Source: Corella eumyota
Taxonomy: Eukaryota; Chordata; Ascidiacea; Phlebobranchia; Corellidae
Length of the DNA stretch: 64,000 nt
Direction of reading: 5' to 3'
NCBI GenBank assembly: GCA_963082875.1
Contig: OY720101.1
Span: 2,294,001-2,358,000 of the forward strand
The first letter of the stretch is position 1. The number at the start of each line of letters is the position of its first letter. A program made the position numbers and the translations under genes. Positions 1-11,554 of this stretch are shown in pieces. The notes beneath the pieces are model-generated. The model ran no database searches. It was not told the DNA's origin and saw nothing but the letters and a program-made list of their open reading frames with translations.

Positions 1-472
1 TATTCCCAGAAGGGGTTTTTGGTCCATTAGATGTGTTACGAATATAGTTAGCATTAATATAGGTTGAAAGTGGGTCGATATCATCAGTTGGTGGAAGTTT
101 AACTCTACTGTGGTGATCTGTAAATAAAAGTTCAGTTAGAAAATATAAATAATAAAGCATTGTGAACAATATATATATTTGTTTGTCCAATTTAAATGAA
201 TAAAATAAATATAAACTAGTATTTTTAATTTCTGAAAACCAAAGAAACAAACCACAAACTCCTACAATAAATTTAAAAACAACTCACTTGGTAAAATTGT
301 TCTGTATCTGTTCTTAGTTCCATGTCCAGCAATATTAAAGTTTTTCTCAGATGGGTGGTTCATGGGGATTTCCCAGAATTCTTGCTGAAGTTTAAGGGTG
401 TCACATGACTTTGTTTGAAGGGTGTTGGGGGTTAAGGGTGAAGTTGCTTGTTGTAAGTAAGCAAGGGGTTTA
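1..472 (-). CDS. PTPRR-like exons entering the phosphatase domain
   Basis: Two exons, 288-472 and 1-117, are separated by a 170-bp intron. They encode a linker and then QQEFWEIPMN, GTKNRYRTILPN and HHSRVKL, ending in STYINANYI. These are the N-terminal landmarks of the classical PTP fold: the KNRY substrate-recognition loop and the NANYI strand. They match KIM-class phosphatases most closely (EIPMN and ILPN wording). The exon at 1-117 is cut by the window edge. Confidence 0.87.
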
Positions 473-3400
473 CTGTAAAAAAAAGTTAAGGGTAAGTAAT
501 ATTTTAATTTAAAAAAAAATTACTAAAAATTGATAAAATTGTTTAAAATGATCTAAAACTTAAAAAAATAATGACAAATATAGTTAACAATACATAAATT
601 CTTGTTAAATATAGTTTTTAAAACTATGATAAAATAAAACAAAGAAAAAAATTTATTTTTAAAAGTTTTTTATGAATTGCATTCAATATTAATTCTACTT
701 ACGGGGACTTTGAAGAAAGGGGATTTCCCGCTGGGGCTTTTTCGCCAGCTCGTAGTGAGATTGTTAAAGCTACGTTCGAACCTCGTCTGTCGGGTTAAAG
801 TTTTCGAAATTATTTTTAAGATTTCAGTTTTTTTTTTATATCAATTTTTACTAACTAATTTACATTTAAATGTTACAGTAAAATACTTATAAAAAGGTAA
901 TATAAGATTTAGAGCAATGTAAAATAACTTCAAAAATCTTAAAACAAACACAAAATTAAATGTAGTATACTTCAATAAGCAGCAAAACTAACTTTAGAGT
1001 CATTTACCTTTCTAGTAAACCTCTTGGTTTCATTCTAAATTTGAGGGAAAGTGGGGGAACGGTATCTTCCTTATTTTCAACTTCGTGAATTTGATGCAAG
1101 TTGTTTATATAATGGTCTTGATATAATGCATAATCTACATAATAAAAAAAACAATGAAACTCAAACATAAACAAAAATATTTAATCATTCTAGGACTTTA
1201 CACTCAGTCTTAAATATGCTAATCTATGCTAACATTAAGTCTTATGGATATCTAATACACTGTATAAAAATTCTACTATAATTTATATCAATATATATAA
1301 AAATATTCTGTTTGCCTAATCAATAAGTATATGATTACATAGAACAAATACATTCATAACACTAGCTAATATACTTTCAACCAACCTATGCAATAATGCT
1401 TTACTCCTTAATAGCTCAAAGTTATAAATAACTAAATGGCATGATATAATACGCCAATTCATTCACAATAAAAACATGTCACAAATGTGTGGAATACTAC
1501 AAATCAATGACTATTGCATCAAAAATAGGTTTTTACAAACCTAAATACAGGAAATTGTGACGCACTTATTCGCCTAACTGAGTCAAGGCAGTATTAGTTA
1601 GACAATTAATAACACTGCGCAGTCAAAATAATTAAATAATTACATACCATGCTGTAATTATGAACGTGATTAGATAATATTAAAGTGTGTTAAATACGGG
1701 CTGTGTTGAAACCAATATTTTAAAGGTCAGATGTGGTTTAAATATTAACAGATTTAGACCTTTTAAAAATATAGCATAAAAAAAAATCGATTTTAAAAAA
1801 ATTAACAAACAAACCATTGTATTATTAAATATAGATATAGAATCCCTGCTATAAATTAAACTGGTAGCACTTGTACTAGCCATAAAAACAGTATAGACTA
1901 CTACAATATTACTGCTTTAATCTAACTTACAATATTATATATTGTAACAATATGTAAATAAAGGAAGTTATAATATTGTTAGTGTCATAACAATTAAATT
2001 TATGAAAAAGGAAATGTAAAGGTCATGTAAACAATTCAATTGCAGATTGAAATGCAATATTTGTTTTAAGTGAATTCGAATGTATGCAACATTATTTTTC
2101 TATATTTAGAAATGTTTAACTTTAAAATATTTCTAAATTCTGAAAACTTCTAACTTTTTTTCAACAAAATATATATATAATAAATTTTACCTGGGTCAGG
2201 GGTGTAGGGTAACCTCTTCAGAGCTGGTACAGTTGATTGTTGAAAGGCAACAGACGCTGCCAAAAACTTCAAAGTATTCGGTTTTTCTGGCATTTTTTCT
2301 ATCGTTACTTTATTTTTAGGTTTAATGGGAACACTTTCAATCTTTACAGAGTTATTTGACTTAATTGAATTTGCGGAACTTCGCCGGTTTAGTTCTTGTT
2401 TTTCTATCACAGAATTTCTAAAAAAAAATTTTTTTTAATTATCTGTTGATGAATTATAATTACCAAGTTTACCAACTTTTGAATTGCTTTTATGTTTAGA
2501 ATTTTATAAACAAATGATTCAACAGAATAAACATTTACAGTCATTTTTAAATTGTTGATTATTATATGAAAAACCCGGCCAAAAATTACAATGACTCAGA
2601 AAATGTTTATTTTGCAAAAAAGAATATTCAATAAAATTTGACAGTAAGCTTTTAATAATATCATGAAAAAACTTTATAAAATTTTACAAAATATTAAATC
2701 ATCAATAATTTATCATTTTTATTTTTTAACAAAAAACTCTTATATATATAATATTTAGATTTAATTTCATGATATTTTAAATTTTTATTTTTTTAAGCAA
2801 CAAAATGGACAATGACAAAAAAGTCATATTTTGTTATATTTATTATAGAAAAAAATTTTTTCACAAACCTTTGCTTATAATCAGTTTCTTGAACTATTTG
2901 CATTTTGTTTTCTTGATTTAAAGGTTCAACCTCTGCATTTATTTCATTAATATCACTAATATTATTTGATATATTTTCACTTTTTCGTTTCTTATAATAT
3001 CGCCAAGTCCTATGTGCGGTAATAGTCTAAAAACATTAAAAAAAAAATTAAAAAAGTTATTTATAATATATGTATAATGATTAAAACAGAATTAATTTAA
3101 AATTTTAAAATTATTATTCAAATTAATTTAAAACTCTATTTTTTAGGCCTATTTTCAAATACATCTCTAAAATTGCATTAATTTTTAATACTGTCTAAAT
3201 CCCTCTAACTCAATAAGCTGAAAATAAACAAAAACACAATAGCCAATATTAGCACCAACGCAATTTAAACAAATCACGTGACTTATAGCCAATCAAAACG
3301 CGTTCATTCGGCATGTGAAAAATTTCATTGTTTCGATTTTCATTAAACTTACGGCCGGAAAATAGAGAAAAAATGCCCCTATTATCTACGCTGGAGATTG

Positions 3401-6400
3401 TACATCTCACATGCTAGACTAACGAGTTGATAATTATATTTTTGTTCTAACTAGGTCCTGTAACACCTGCGTAGCTGAATAATTTCGTCCTTATCGTTAC
3501 TTTTAACACCATATAACAATAGACTTTTAAAAAACTTAGAAAAAATATGATAAAAATACCTAAACTAAAATAATAACATATTTTTAGTATTTTAATATTA
3601 AATGGTATTTTTAGTTTTTTTTTCAGTCTGCTAATACCGTAAAATTATTTTGGTTTTTATTAAAAATAACAATAAATTGACTTAAAAACGACATGCTAAC
3701 TTAAAATAAACTAAAGATATAAAAAACGGGATTTGAATAACTCAACTACGTTTTATGACTCCTATATTTCATCGCACATTTAACCTTTATTATAACATAG
3801 GTTATACCTCGCTATTTAAACTTATTTATTTAATAACCTTTTTTTTGTAAAACTAACATGTGTTAAACGTAAGGTCATATAAAGTATATAAATTTGCGTA
3901 GCTGATCTTTCCAAGCAGAAGTACCTATGTTAACTGAGATCTTAAGCCCAAAATCTATTACCACCAATCTATTTTAAATTTTTAACGACACTTGACTATA
4001 TTTTAAACAATCTTATTCTAACAGTACGCTTTACAATAAAGAAATGTCTGCTTTCAAACTGAAAACATGGTATTTACACTTTTCCACTTCCGACCCAACA
4101 GAACGAGATCAAGGAAAAGAAAAAAGGGAATCCAATTTATTATTCTCTCTTCCCGGGAAAAAGAGCAACGACCCACCGGAAATACGGGCCTGAAAGGCGG
4201 CAAATCTCACGATAAAAGCTCGGCGTTAATAGCAGTGATTAGGAAGCAGAGATTAGCGGTTTTTCTATTGTTCAATGGCGCCGTAATTAATTACATTATC
4301 CTGTTTTTGTTATCGTAAAACCAAAATAAACTAGCACACGCTTTTCTTGTTTATTATTTCTAAGAACTGATTGTTTCACATAGTACAAGCAAATTAGAAT
4401 TATTTTGCAACGTTAACGGTACTTGTTAAAAAAACAATTGCCGGAAATTATTCATAAACATATTCATGCTAAACACCGTAAAGTTAACAGCATACACAAT
4501 CATTTAATTTGGCCAATTTCATTAACTAACTAAGCATAATTTTAAAGCAAACGCACTAGTTTTTTGCAATACCATTTATGTGATTAACCTGTTTTTATCT
4601 AACTTGCAATTTTAACTGTATTTCATAATATTTAAACAAGACCATTTAAGATGAAATCTCTAGCAACATGTTAACAAAAACTAGCACATAGATGCTATGT
4701 TATTACCCAACATAAAATTACTAAATTTATTTTATTTTTTTGCAACGTCATGAATTTCTTTTAAATCGAGTAATTGTTTTTTAAACACAACTAATATTAC
4801 ATACATATGTTTTATATTTAAATCTTTTGCGCGCCAATGAAAAGGAAAATATAAATATATAATTAACAAAACATTGTTGGTGTTGGAAGAATGGAAAAAA
4901 TTAAATTCATGTACGTCATTTATTTAAAAAACAAATCAAAAATACTCCATAATATTTCCTAAAAAAAAAAAATTAAAAATCTTATTTGTTTGCATTATTT
5001 TTTGCTACAAAATGACGTAATAATTTTCATTATAGGCGTCATCAAAGCGCAAGAGTTGACCCTAATTGAGTAAACAGCAATAAATTTTAATTTTATTGCC
5101 TATAATATAAACCATCTGTTAATTATTAAAAACTAGTAACCCGAAAAAAAGAGTTAAAAATCAAACTTAAAAAATAAACAAAGTTTAAAAAATGGTGATA
5201 GACTATAATAAAAAAACGCCCACTGATAATAAAAAACAGGAACTTCTAAAACTGTTTAAATTTTTAAGCCACTTTAAAGGATAAATTTGCGTGGGTGGAC
5301 CTCAAATAATACAACACCCCGACGGTCACGTGACCCAATTCTGGCGCAACTTGTCACGTGACCCGGCGTGGCGTAACTTTCGATTTCAAATTATTACTTC
5401 GATATTTGAAAGCGAAATAAAACATATTTTCATTTTGTTATCAGAAGTTATTATTGAACAATATTATCTTAAACTATTAATAGAAGCAAGTTCCTTTATT
5501 TTTTTAGCTTATAAACTTTAGCTTTTTTTTGTATATATCTTTATCCTCGATGTGGGAAAGTCGAATGCGCGACTTAAACATAGAGTAACATCAGTTATTC
5601 CGACCCAGTCTCGAGTTGCCTGTGGCAGTTTGGGATATTATAGATTATAATTGCCCGATAAATATACTGCTGATTAAGTGTTGGCAGGAGTTTATACTGT
5701 TTATAGCGTCTTACTAAAGGGCGGTACAGCATGAGATCAGTGGGGATTGAACCCACAACATTATGTGTGGTGTAGCTGCCGGTTGCTTATAAACTTTTTT
5801 TAGCTTATAAAATTAATTTAGCTTATAAACTTAAAAATATACTTTTTTTACATATTTTTTTAAGTTTTACAAATTTTAATTGATTTTTATAACTCTTCCA
5901 AGTAAATAAATACCAACAAAATATAACTTGATTTAAAAAATTACCGCCCCTATATTAAATTAGTCAAAATAATTAGATCAAATAAACAAACTACTTCCGA
6001 ATTTGAGCCCAAATAAAAATCAATTTTAATCGGATTTCATTATTTTGTAAACGCCACCTGTTTTATAATAAATTCGGTTAATCTGTAGATTATTTATACA
6101 ACCAGTAATTATTTTTTATTGTTTTGTTAGGGGTGTGTTTAATAACTTTGTTAATGCGACAATTTTTTATGTGAAAACTTAAATTAAACAGCTGCTCAAG
6201 ACTTCGAATTTTTGATTTAATTTTTCAGAAATAAACAAATATTACTAAAAAATAATAATTTATAACATTTAAACTATCAAGTAAAATACATAACGACGTT
6301 TTATGTACGAAAAATCTATTTTAAAAATGTAAAAAAAAAATCGGGCTAGTCCGGGATTCGAACCCGGGACCTCTCGCACCCAAAGCGAGAATCATGCCCC

Positions 6401-9400
6401 TAGACCAACCAGCCACGGTATAAATCGGTGCTTATTCTCGAGGTGCTTCGAACGCTTTTTAATCGCGCGAGCTTTTCGAAGAATTTTTAGTTTAAAAATG
6501 ACGTAATAATTTCTCCGTAACATAAATCTTTTTTTTTAATACTGTATAACGTTAAAAATTATACTAACTGCGGGAATTTACACCAAAATTAACATATTGC
6601 GACGAAGACACTATTTTTTCCTCTAAAAATTTAATAGAAATTAAGGTTAAATACCCCCAAAAATTATAAAAAAAATTCCAACAACAAAATTATGACGCAA
6701 TTCAATAATCATAATTTACATTTTAATTTCAAAACAACCACACTAAATCAATTAAACCGTCTGTATCATAGGAAATTTCAAAACAAAAATGGTATTGTAT
6801 ACAATTTCATATCGTACCAATATACGTAGGTATTCTTAAAAACACCTTTATTGTTACGTCACAGTGCATTGTTTTGCATGACGTCAGAAAACCATTCATA
6901 AATTTTGACAAATGTTTGTTAAATAGAAAAACGTAATAATGTGGTAAATTTTTCAGTTATTATGCCATAGATTTTGCCTTTTCTTATTTCTCCAATTTCG
7001 TATAATTACATAAAAATAAACCAAACATTTCCCAAACTGTTGAATAATTCAAGAAAATTCTAAATTCCCTGGAATTTATGAAGGAGAAACGGACGCAAGT
7101 AACTCTATTATAAAAAAAATTCGATTTTGTTTATTGTGATGTCATAATAACATTTCCTTTCGACGTCATAATTGAAATATTGATCGGGTTTTGGGAATCG
7201 AGTTTTTGCAAAAAAATAATTTGATTTTTATCCCAAAAAACAATTTTTACACAAACCTAGTTTAACTAACTGTTATTTTCTTTTTACTTTGCCATTTTTA
7301 CTTTTAATAAACTCTTTTTAAACTTTTTTAAGTAAACTATTCAATCTATTAAATGGTTTTTAAACTGAAAGTGTTATCCTACACTAAAAAACGATTAAAA
7401 AAAAATCCGAACCCTGAAAGATTTTTATAACTAACTAAAGTCGGCGTAATCTTTTATTGACATTTTATATCATTTTATTGCCCTCAATTTTCTTTTTACA
7501 AAATCTCACGTCTTTAAATATTATTTTTAACCTTAGTTCCTTAAATTTCTGGTAAATAAACGTCAAAAACTGACGCATTAAATATTACAAGTTTCGGGGT
7601 AGACTAAATACGGATATTACTCAATTTCGAAAAAATAAAAGTAACTTCCCATGGACATACGTAATCATTATACCCTCAACTGTTAATTGGTTATATGCAT
7701 AATGCAAGGATTGTAAAGTTATAATTATATGACGTCATCACTGGAGTATTGACCAAAATGCACGTACACATATGTATAGTACACCAAACAAAGTGATAAT
7801 ACTTGTTCAGTGTGACTTATATTTAGAATTTAAAAAATTATGATGATGCAAATTAAAATTTTACAAAAAAAAACATAAAAATATTTTTGCATATTCACAA
7901 AAATTTTTACCATTACCACTTTATTAATAAAAATTAATCTATCGCAGACAATACTTGAATAAGTGCACATTTAATCTGAAACGGGACTTCTAGTAATTAA
8001 ATGGAAGTTAGTTTTCCTATATTATATTAAACAACATCCTATTTTACTCATTATATTCCTACTCTTTATACAAAAACAATAAACCTATTTTGTTTGTTGA
8101 TTTTCACAGCGGAAACTGTGTATAAGCAAGCAAATGACGTCATTTCACAGCGAGGAAATGTATAACGAGTAGCGCCAACTAACGGATGCTAAAATTCACC
8201 AAAAACACGCAATTAAAAATTTTTATTTGCCCTTACGCATTTTTTAAAATAAAACCGTTTTAAAATAAGCAACATTACGACATTGTGGTTATATTTAAAA
8301 GCTTAATATCAATATCAGGTAATACATTGTAATACAAGTTATAAACACACTTACAAAAATTATGTAAAAATAGATGTTTAACATACAAAAATAACAATTT
8401 TCAATGTATCCTATTAATATAAGATCAAACAAATCCCATTTTCTCCCTAGATAAAGTAAGTTGTACTTACACAAACAAACATGTATCTTGTAAGTTAGTT
8501 ACAAAATTAGGTTGTAAATAAAATTATTTTTTTTTTTTTTACACAAATTTATAGTAACGGTTGTTGTAAAGATAATGGGTTCCTTATAATTTGGATTTGG
8601 TGACCATGCCATAACATACTTAAAATCTTTATGTAAACATTAATACTTTTGGCATGTTTTAAATCATTAAAATGATTTTGTCATTTTTTCCGTCGCATTG
8701 TTGTAATGTTAATTGTATATCGTATTTATTATTTACTTTTATCAATGTGCGAAAAACAAAAATAAATAAATTAAAAAAAATAGAAAAAAACGTTTTTATA
8801 TCAAAAATTAGTGAAACCAAATTTTAATAAAACTAATTTTATGCAGAAAAAAGTTAATTTTATATAGTTGCAAAAATACGTATTAGAAACCATAACGTAT
8901 TAGTTTAACTTTTTAGCTCTTTTTTAATAACTTTTAACACATAGGAAATGTGTTAAATGAGTGAATAAATCACATATAACGTTTACTCTAATTTCTGAGA
9001 ATGCAAAAATCTAACTTTTAGCCCCGTGTTTAATTGATAATTAGTCACGTGACGCGGTTGCCAAGACAATGACGTCACAAGTAAGTAGATACGCACGTGC
9101 TTTTAATTCAGTCTAAGCTTTTGATTTAGGAAAGATTAAACATTTATTAATTAATATTTTGAATGATTAATTATGAATTACAATTGTTGAAATCTTTAAT
9201 TACGACATGATATTGTGATGGGATGTTGAAATACAAGATATTCCTTTGAAAATAAGGCATGACAGAAGTTGCAATTAATAAGAAATTAAAAATAAATCAC
9301 TTGCTAAAATGATGTCACGATACTCAAAAATTTGGCATCAAAAGTTAATTGATAAAAGTCAATTGTCTGTGTTGCGATTTATTAAAAAAAAAATAATAGT

Positions 9401-11554
9401 CAAAAAATAATATTTTTAAAAATTATTATATAGAAAATTTTATCTTTTAACAATTATTTTACATCTACTATTTAACCTTTTTTTTACACACTTTTAATGT
9501 AAATAGTTTAAATATTTATAAAGTAAATATTTAAATAAAAATCCAATTGTAATTGTATAAAATATCAAAAGGTTAAACAAACAATCTGAGGTTAAAATTA
9601 TCATCCAAAAAAAATATCGGAAAATTTTACATGTAAATGTAAATTAAAAAATTAATATATTTAGATACAAATACTCAAAATTTACCCCCAAAAATACCTC
9701 AAACTTTGTTTTGTAATAAATGACAGAACATTGTTTTTTTTTTTAAATTGAATATGTATACACATATAGAAACTACATGAAACTATAAACTTATGTTGCA
9801 ATGTTTTTTTAATGCTAAAAAAAGATCTGCTTATAAAATTACTGGTATATACATTTTAGAAGAAAATATAAAGGGATAAAAAACCCAATCTATATGTAAA
9901 TCAAAACACCCACACATTATAATATTTGTATTAAAAATATTATTCACACAATGATTTAACCATTATTAAATACACAATAGCACCTACTCAAAAAATATTA
10001 TGCCGTAATAACTGAATGGAAATTAAACCAAATGTACACAAAGTGTTACAACTCTTATTATGTTTGTCTTACGTCATTGCTGTAACAAAAGGTAAAGTTC
10101 AGCGTGTTTCGGTGAAGCTGTATTGGTTACAGGTAAACAATATTCCATAATCAAATAAAACTTTTTATAACTTAGGTGAATCATTCACAAAACCCTACGT
10201 AATCCAAGTTAAAACCCGGCAAGACAATGAATAAATACTACAAATGGTGTTGTATTATATTTCATACAACCTTAAAATTCACAACTTAAATCTTTACAAA
10301 TATAGCCGTGTATATTTGAATGTTATATTTAACACAATAAGAAATCATTTTAAAATATTAGGTTTTCGTGTTTGATATGAAAATTTATATTCCATTAAAA
10401 AGCTTAAAACTTTTCTTAAAAAGTTTAAAACTTTTTTTTTCTTTTTCTAAAAAAACAGTTCTTTTAAGTTTAAAATCTAAATAATAAATATTTTAAACTG
10501 TTCCGAACCATATATTATTTGCACAGAAGGTAATTATGATTGGCACTTCAAAAACAACAGGAAATTATTCAACTGACGCCAATTTTTTCTAGAATTTGCG
10601 ACTAATTTGTCGCTAAATCATAAATCATTTAACTAATGATGAAAAACTTACTAAAAAATTTTAACTGAAACACATATTATAAAGGTTTATAACTACAAAA
10701 GTTCAGATAAAACCAATAAACGCAATCTATAAATTATATATACTGTCAATAATTACTATTTACATTGTCCACCTAATACATTATTGTAAATATTTGAATA
10801 ATATTTTTAGACAAAAAACTAAAAAGTTTTAAGTATTTAATAAAATATAAAATTTAAAACTAAAATGTTTTATTTTTTTAGTTACAACTTACCAATGAAA
10901 CAAGAATAAACAAACACAGCAACGGAACAAGCACAGTCACAATAAGGTTGGGTCCACTGTCAGGTTGTGGGGAGGGAGAATCAAGGTTGGGGTTATTTCT
11001 CGGAGAAAGTGGGGGTTCATCATTTACTGGGGGTGCAAAGTTTTTATGCTGCTGAAAAAAAATTATTGTGTTTTTTATCAAAGTTCAAAGTAAGCAAATT
11101 TAAAACTTGGATTTATTTATTAAAATAAATTTTTATGGTCTAAAACCAGACCCGAATACAGCAACAAAAAGCAACCTGACAGCGCAATTAATTTTACAGC
11201 AGTGCTTTTATTTATTTTGATCTTTTTGAGCTGCATCTTATACTTGATATACTATTGACCCAGTCTGTCTTTTGTGTTTAGAAGCACTCGGAATCTAGTC
11301 AAGCACGCAAAAATGATTGGCTTTAACCATCACAAAAATACACATGCAAATCTTTTATTAATACAGCGATGAACGTCAAACCAATCCGTAAGGACACTGA
11401 TAATTGGTTTTAACTTAAAAAGTTTATTCACAATAATTGCACATTAAAATTAAAATCAACTTACTGTTAATATATTTTCATCATTCAGATCACCAGCAGC
11501 ATCAAAGAACATTGAAGTTAAATTAAGCTTTGTAGACGGTGTTTGGTTGGACAT
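1..11554 (-). CDS. Receptor-type protein tyrosine phosphatase, KIM class (PTPRR/PTPN5/PTPN7-like), 5' part
   Basis: This is the N-terminal part of a single-pass tyrosine phosphatase of the class that binds and dephosphorylates ERK/p38 MAP kinases. Eight exons join in frame with GT-AG borders: 11465-11554, 10893-11051, 2869-3026, 2191-2417, 1008-1134, 703-786, 288-472 and 1-117. They give at least 382 residues. In order these are a short ectodomain with NQT and NLT sequons, a membrane span (residues 65-83), a basic stop-transfer segment (TWRYYKKRKS), a low-complexity linker, the kinase-interaction motif RRGSNVALTI (254-263), and the phosphatase start with EFWEIPMN, KNRY and NANYI. The catalytic HC(X)5R loop lies off the left edge. 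The ATG at 11554 is the first in frame; no cleavable signal peptide is visible, so the span may be a signal anchor. The family assignment rests on remembered PTPRR/STEP motifs and is firm. Orthology to one vertebrate member is not settled. Confidence 0.88.
703..786 (-). CDS. PTPRR-like exon with kinase-interaction motif
   Basis: This 84-base exon follows ...GLLE from the previous exon and gives RRGSNVALTISLRAG. The RRGS(N)VxLT core is the docking motif of PTPRR, STEP and HePTP for MAP kinases. In those relatives the Ser in it is the cAMP-dependent kinase site that switches docking off. The donor is GTAAGT at 702-697 and the acceptor follows ACCCGACAG. Function is inferred from the motif. Confidence 0.85.
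3243..3293. promoter_or_regulatory. CCAAT and CACGTGAC motifs upstream of the juxtamembrane exon
   Basis: Two CCAAT pentamers (3243-3247, 3289-3293) flank a CACGTG E-box (3275-3280). They lie about 220-270 bp upstream, on the minus strand, of the exon that opens the cytosolic part of the PTPRR-like protein. This layout could mark an internal promoter for a membrane-free isoform, with the ATG inside that exon as a possible start. The motifs are seen; the function is inferred. Confidence 0.3.
4085..4290. other. GC-richer island inside the intron, possible cis-regulatory element
   Basis: About 200 bp stand out from very AT-rich surroundings. They contain CCCGGG, CCACCGG, GGCGCC and two GATTAG words (in GTGATTAGG and AGATTAGCGG), followed by AATTAATTACATTA. 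GATTA is the core recognised by Otx-type homeodomains and TAATTA by many others. An 83-codon open frame crosses it but has no recognisable protein character. I treat it as a possible enhancer. Confidence 0.25.
5325..5362. promoter_or_regulatory. Pair of GTCACGTGAC palindromes
   Basis: Two exact copies of the 10-bp palindrome GTCACGTGAC lie at 5325-5334 and 5353-5362, starting 28 bp apart, inside a short GC-rich patch. The word matches the binding site of USF and MITF/TFE bHLH-zip factors. A third exact copy is at 9044-9053. No transcript start can be read from the sequence. Confidence 0.4.
5547..5795 (-). mobile_element. tRNA-derived SINE, copy 1
   Basis: Read on the minus strand, the head contains a T-arm-like segment, GTGGG-TTCAATC-CCCAC, with a perfect 5-bp stem and a 7-base loop, and so a B-box-like promoter word. 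It is followed by a body ending in TTTCCCACATCGAGG and an A-rich tail. The body matches two other copies near 17.1-17.5 kb. Short GCTTATAAACTT words flank both ends and may be a target-site duplication, although the same word recurs nearby. It lies in the PTPRR-like intron. The family name is unknown to me. Confidence 0.6.
6331..6340 (-). terminator. RNA polymerase III terminator of the tRNA-Pro gene
   Basis: Ten A residues on the plus strand, T10 on the transcribed strand, begin two bases after the tRNA 3' end. This is a strong Pol III stop signal. Confidence 0.8.
6343..6414 (-). tRNA. tRNA-Pro (anticodon TGG)
   Basis: This 72-base cloverleaf is on the minus strand. The acceptor stem GGCTGGT pairs with ACTAGCC (one G-T pair), followed by discriminator C. 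The anticodon stem TCTCGC/GCGAGA encloses the loop TTTGGGT, with anticodon TGG at 6382-6380. The T arm is CCGGG-TTCGAAT-CCCGG. No CCA is encoded, as usual in eukaryotes. It differs from the vertebrate tRNA-Pro(TGG) I remember at only a few positions. Internal A and B boxes are intact and a T10 run follows, so it should be active. It decodes CCN proline codons, including the CCA codon common in the giant mucin exon. Confidence 0.95.
6879..8142. promoter_or_regulatory. Cluster of CRE/ATF palindromes (TGACGTCA)
   Basis: Exact TGACGTCA words occur at 6879-6886, 7730-7737 and 8135-8142, with further copies at 9070-9077 and 11998-12005. Near-matches include CGACGTCA around 7162. This 8-mer should be rare in DNA this AT-rich. 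The word is the binding site of CREB/ATF-type bZIP factors. It may be common across this genome, which would weaken a local regulatory reading. Confidence 0.35.
9044..9100. promoter_or_regulatory. Compact motif cluster: GTCACGTGAC, GTTGCC, TGACGTCA, GCACGTGC
   Basis: Within 57 bp lie GTCACGTGAC (9044-9053), a GTTGCCAAGACAA stretch resembling half of an RFX X-box, TGACGTCA (9070-9077) and GCACGTGC (9093-9100). This density of palindromic sites in otherwise AT-rich intron suggests an enhancer or an internal promoter of the PTPRR-like gene. No exon could be tied to it. Confidence 0.35.
10893..11051 (-). CDS. PTPRR-like exon 2: Pro-rich ectodomain and transmembrane span
   Basis: The exon encodes 53 residues and both its borders are phase 0. 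The first half is rich in Pro, Asn and Asp. The end, LIVTVLVPLLCLFILVSL, is a clear membrane span. The next exon opens with TITAHRTWRYYKKRKS, so the span is followed at once by positive charge, as expected for the cytosolic side. The intron between them is 7,866 bp, far longer than the others. Additional small exons inside it cannot be excluded. Confidence 0.8.

Larger units (their letters stand above)
3027..10892 (-). other. Long intron of the PTPRR-like gene (no protein-coding exon recognised)
   Basis: This 7.9-kb stretch lies between the transmembrane exon and the juxtamembrane exon. It is AT-rich with many stop codons in all frames. Within it I see a tRNA-Pro gene, one SINE, a GC-richer island near 4085-4290 and several E-box and CRE palindromes, each listed separately. 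PTPRR and STEP relatives are known to make cytosolic isoforms from alternative promoters, so internal promoters here are plausible. That is inference. Confidence 0.6.

Noticed and set aside
677-892. 71-codon plus-strand frame
   Set aside because: It lies opposite the KIM exon of the minus-strand phosphatase gene, which has strong family evidence.
1680-1883. 67-codon minus-strand frame in the phosphatase intron
   Set aside because: It is not bordered by splice sites that keep the phosphatase frame, and its composition is that of AT-rich intron.
4067-4318. 83-codon plus-strand frame with basic start
   Set aside because: No domain, no splice partner and no clear promoter; the composition change is better read as a possible regulatory island inside an intron.
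5291-5521. 76-codon plus-strand frame over the paired E-boxes
   Set aside because: The second half is AT-driven low complexity and the first half is the palindrome-rich patch; nothing protein-like is visible.
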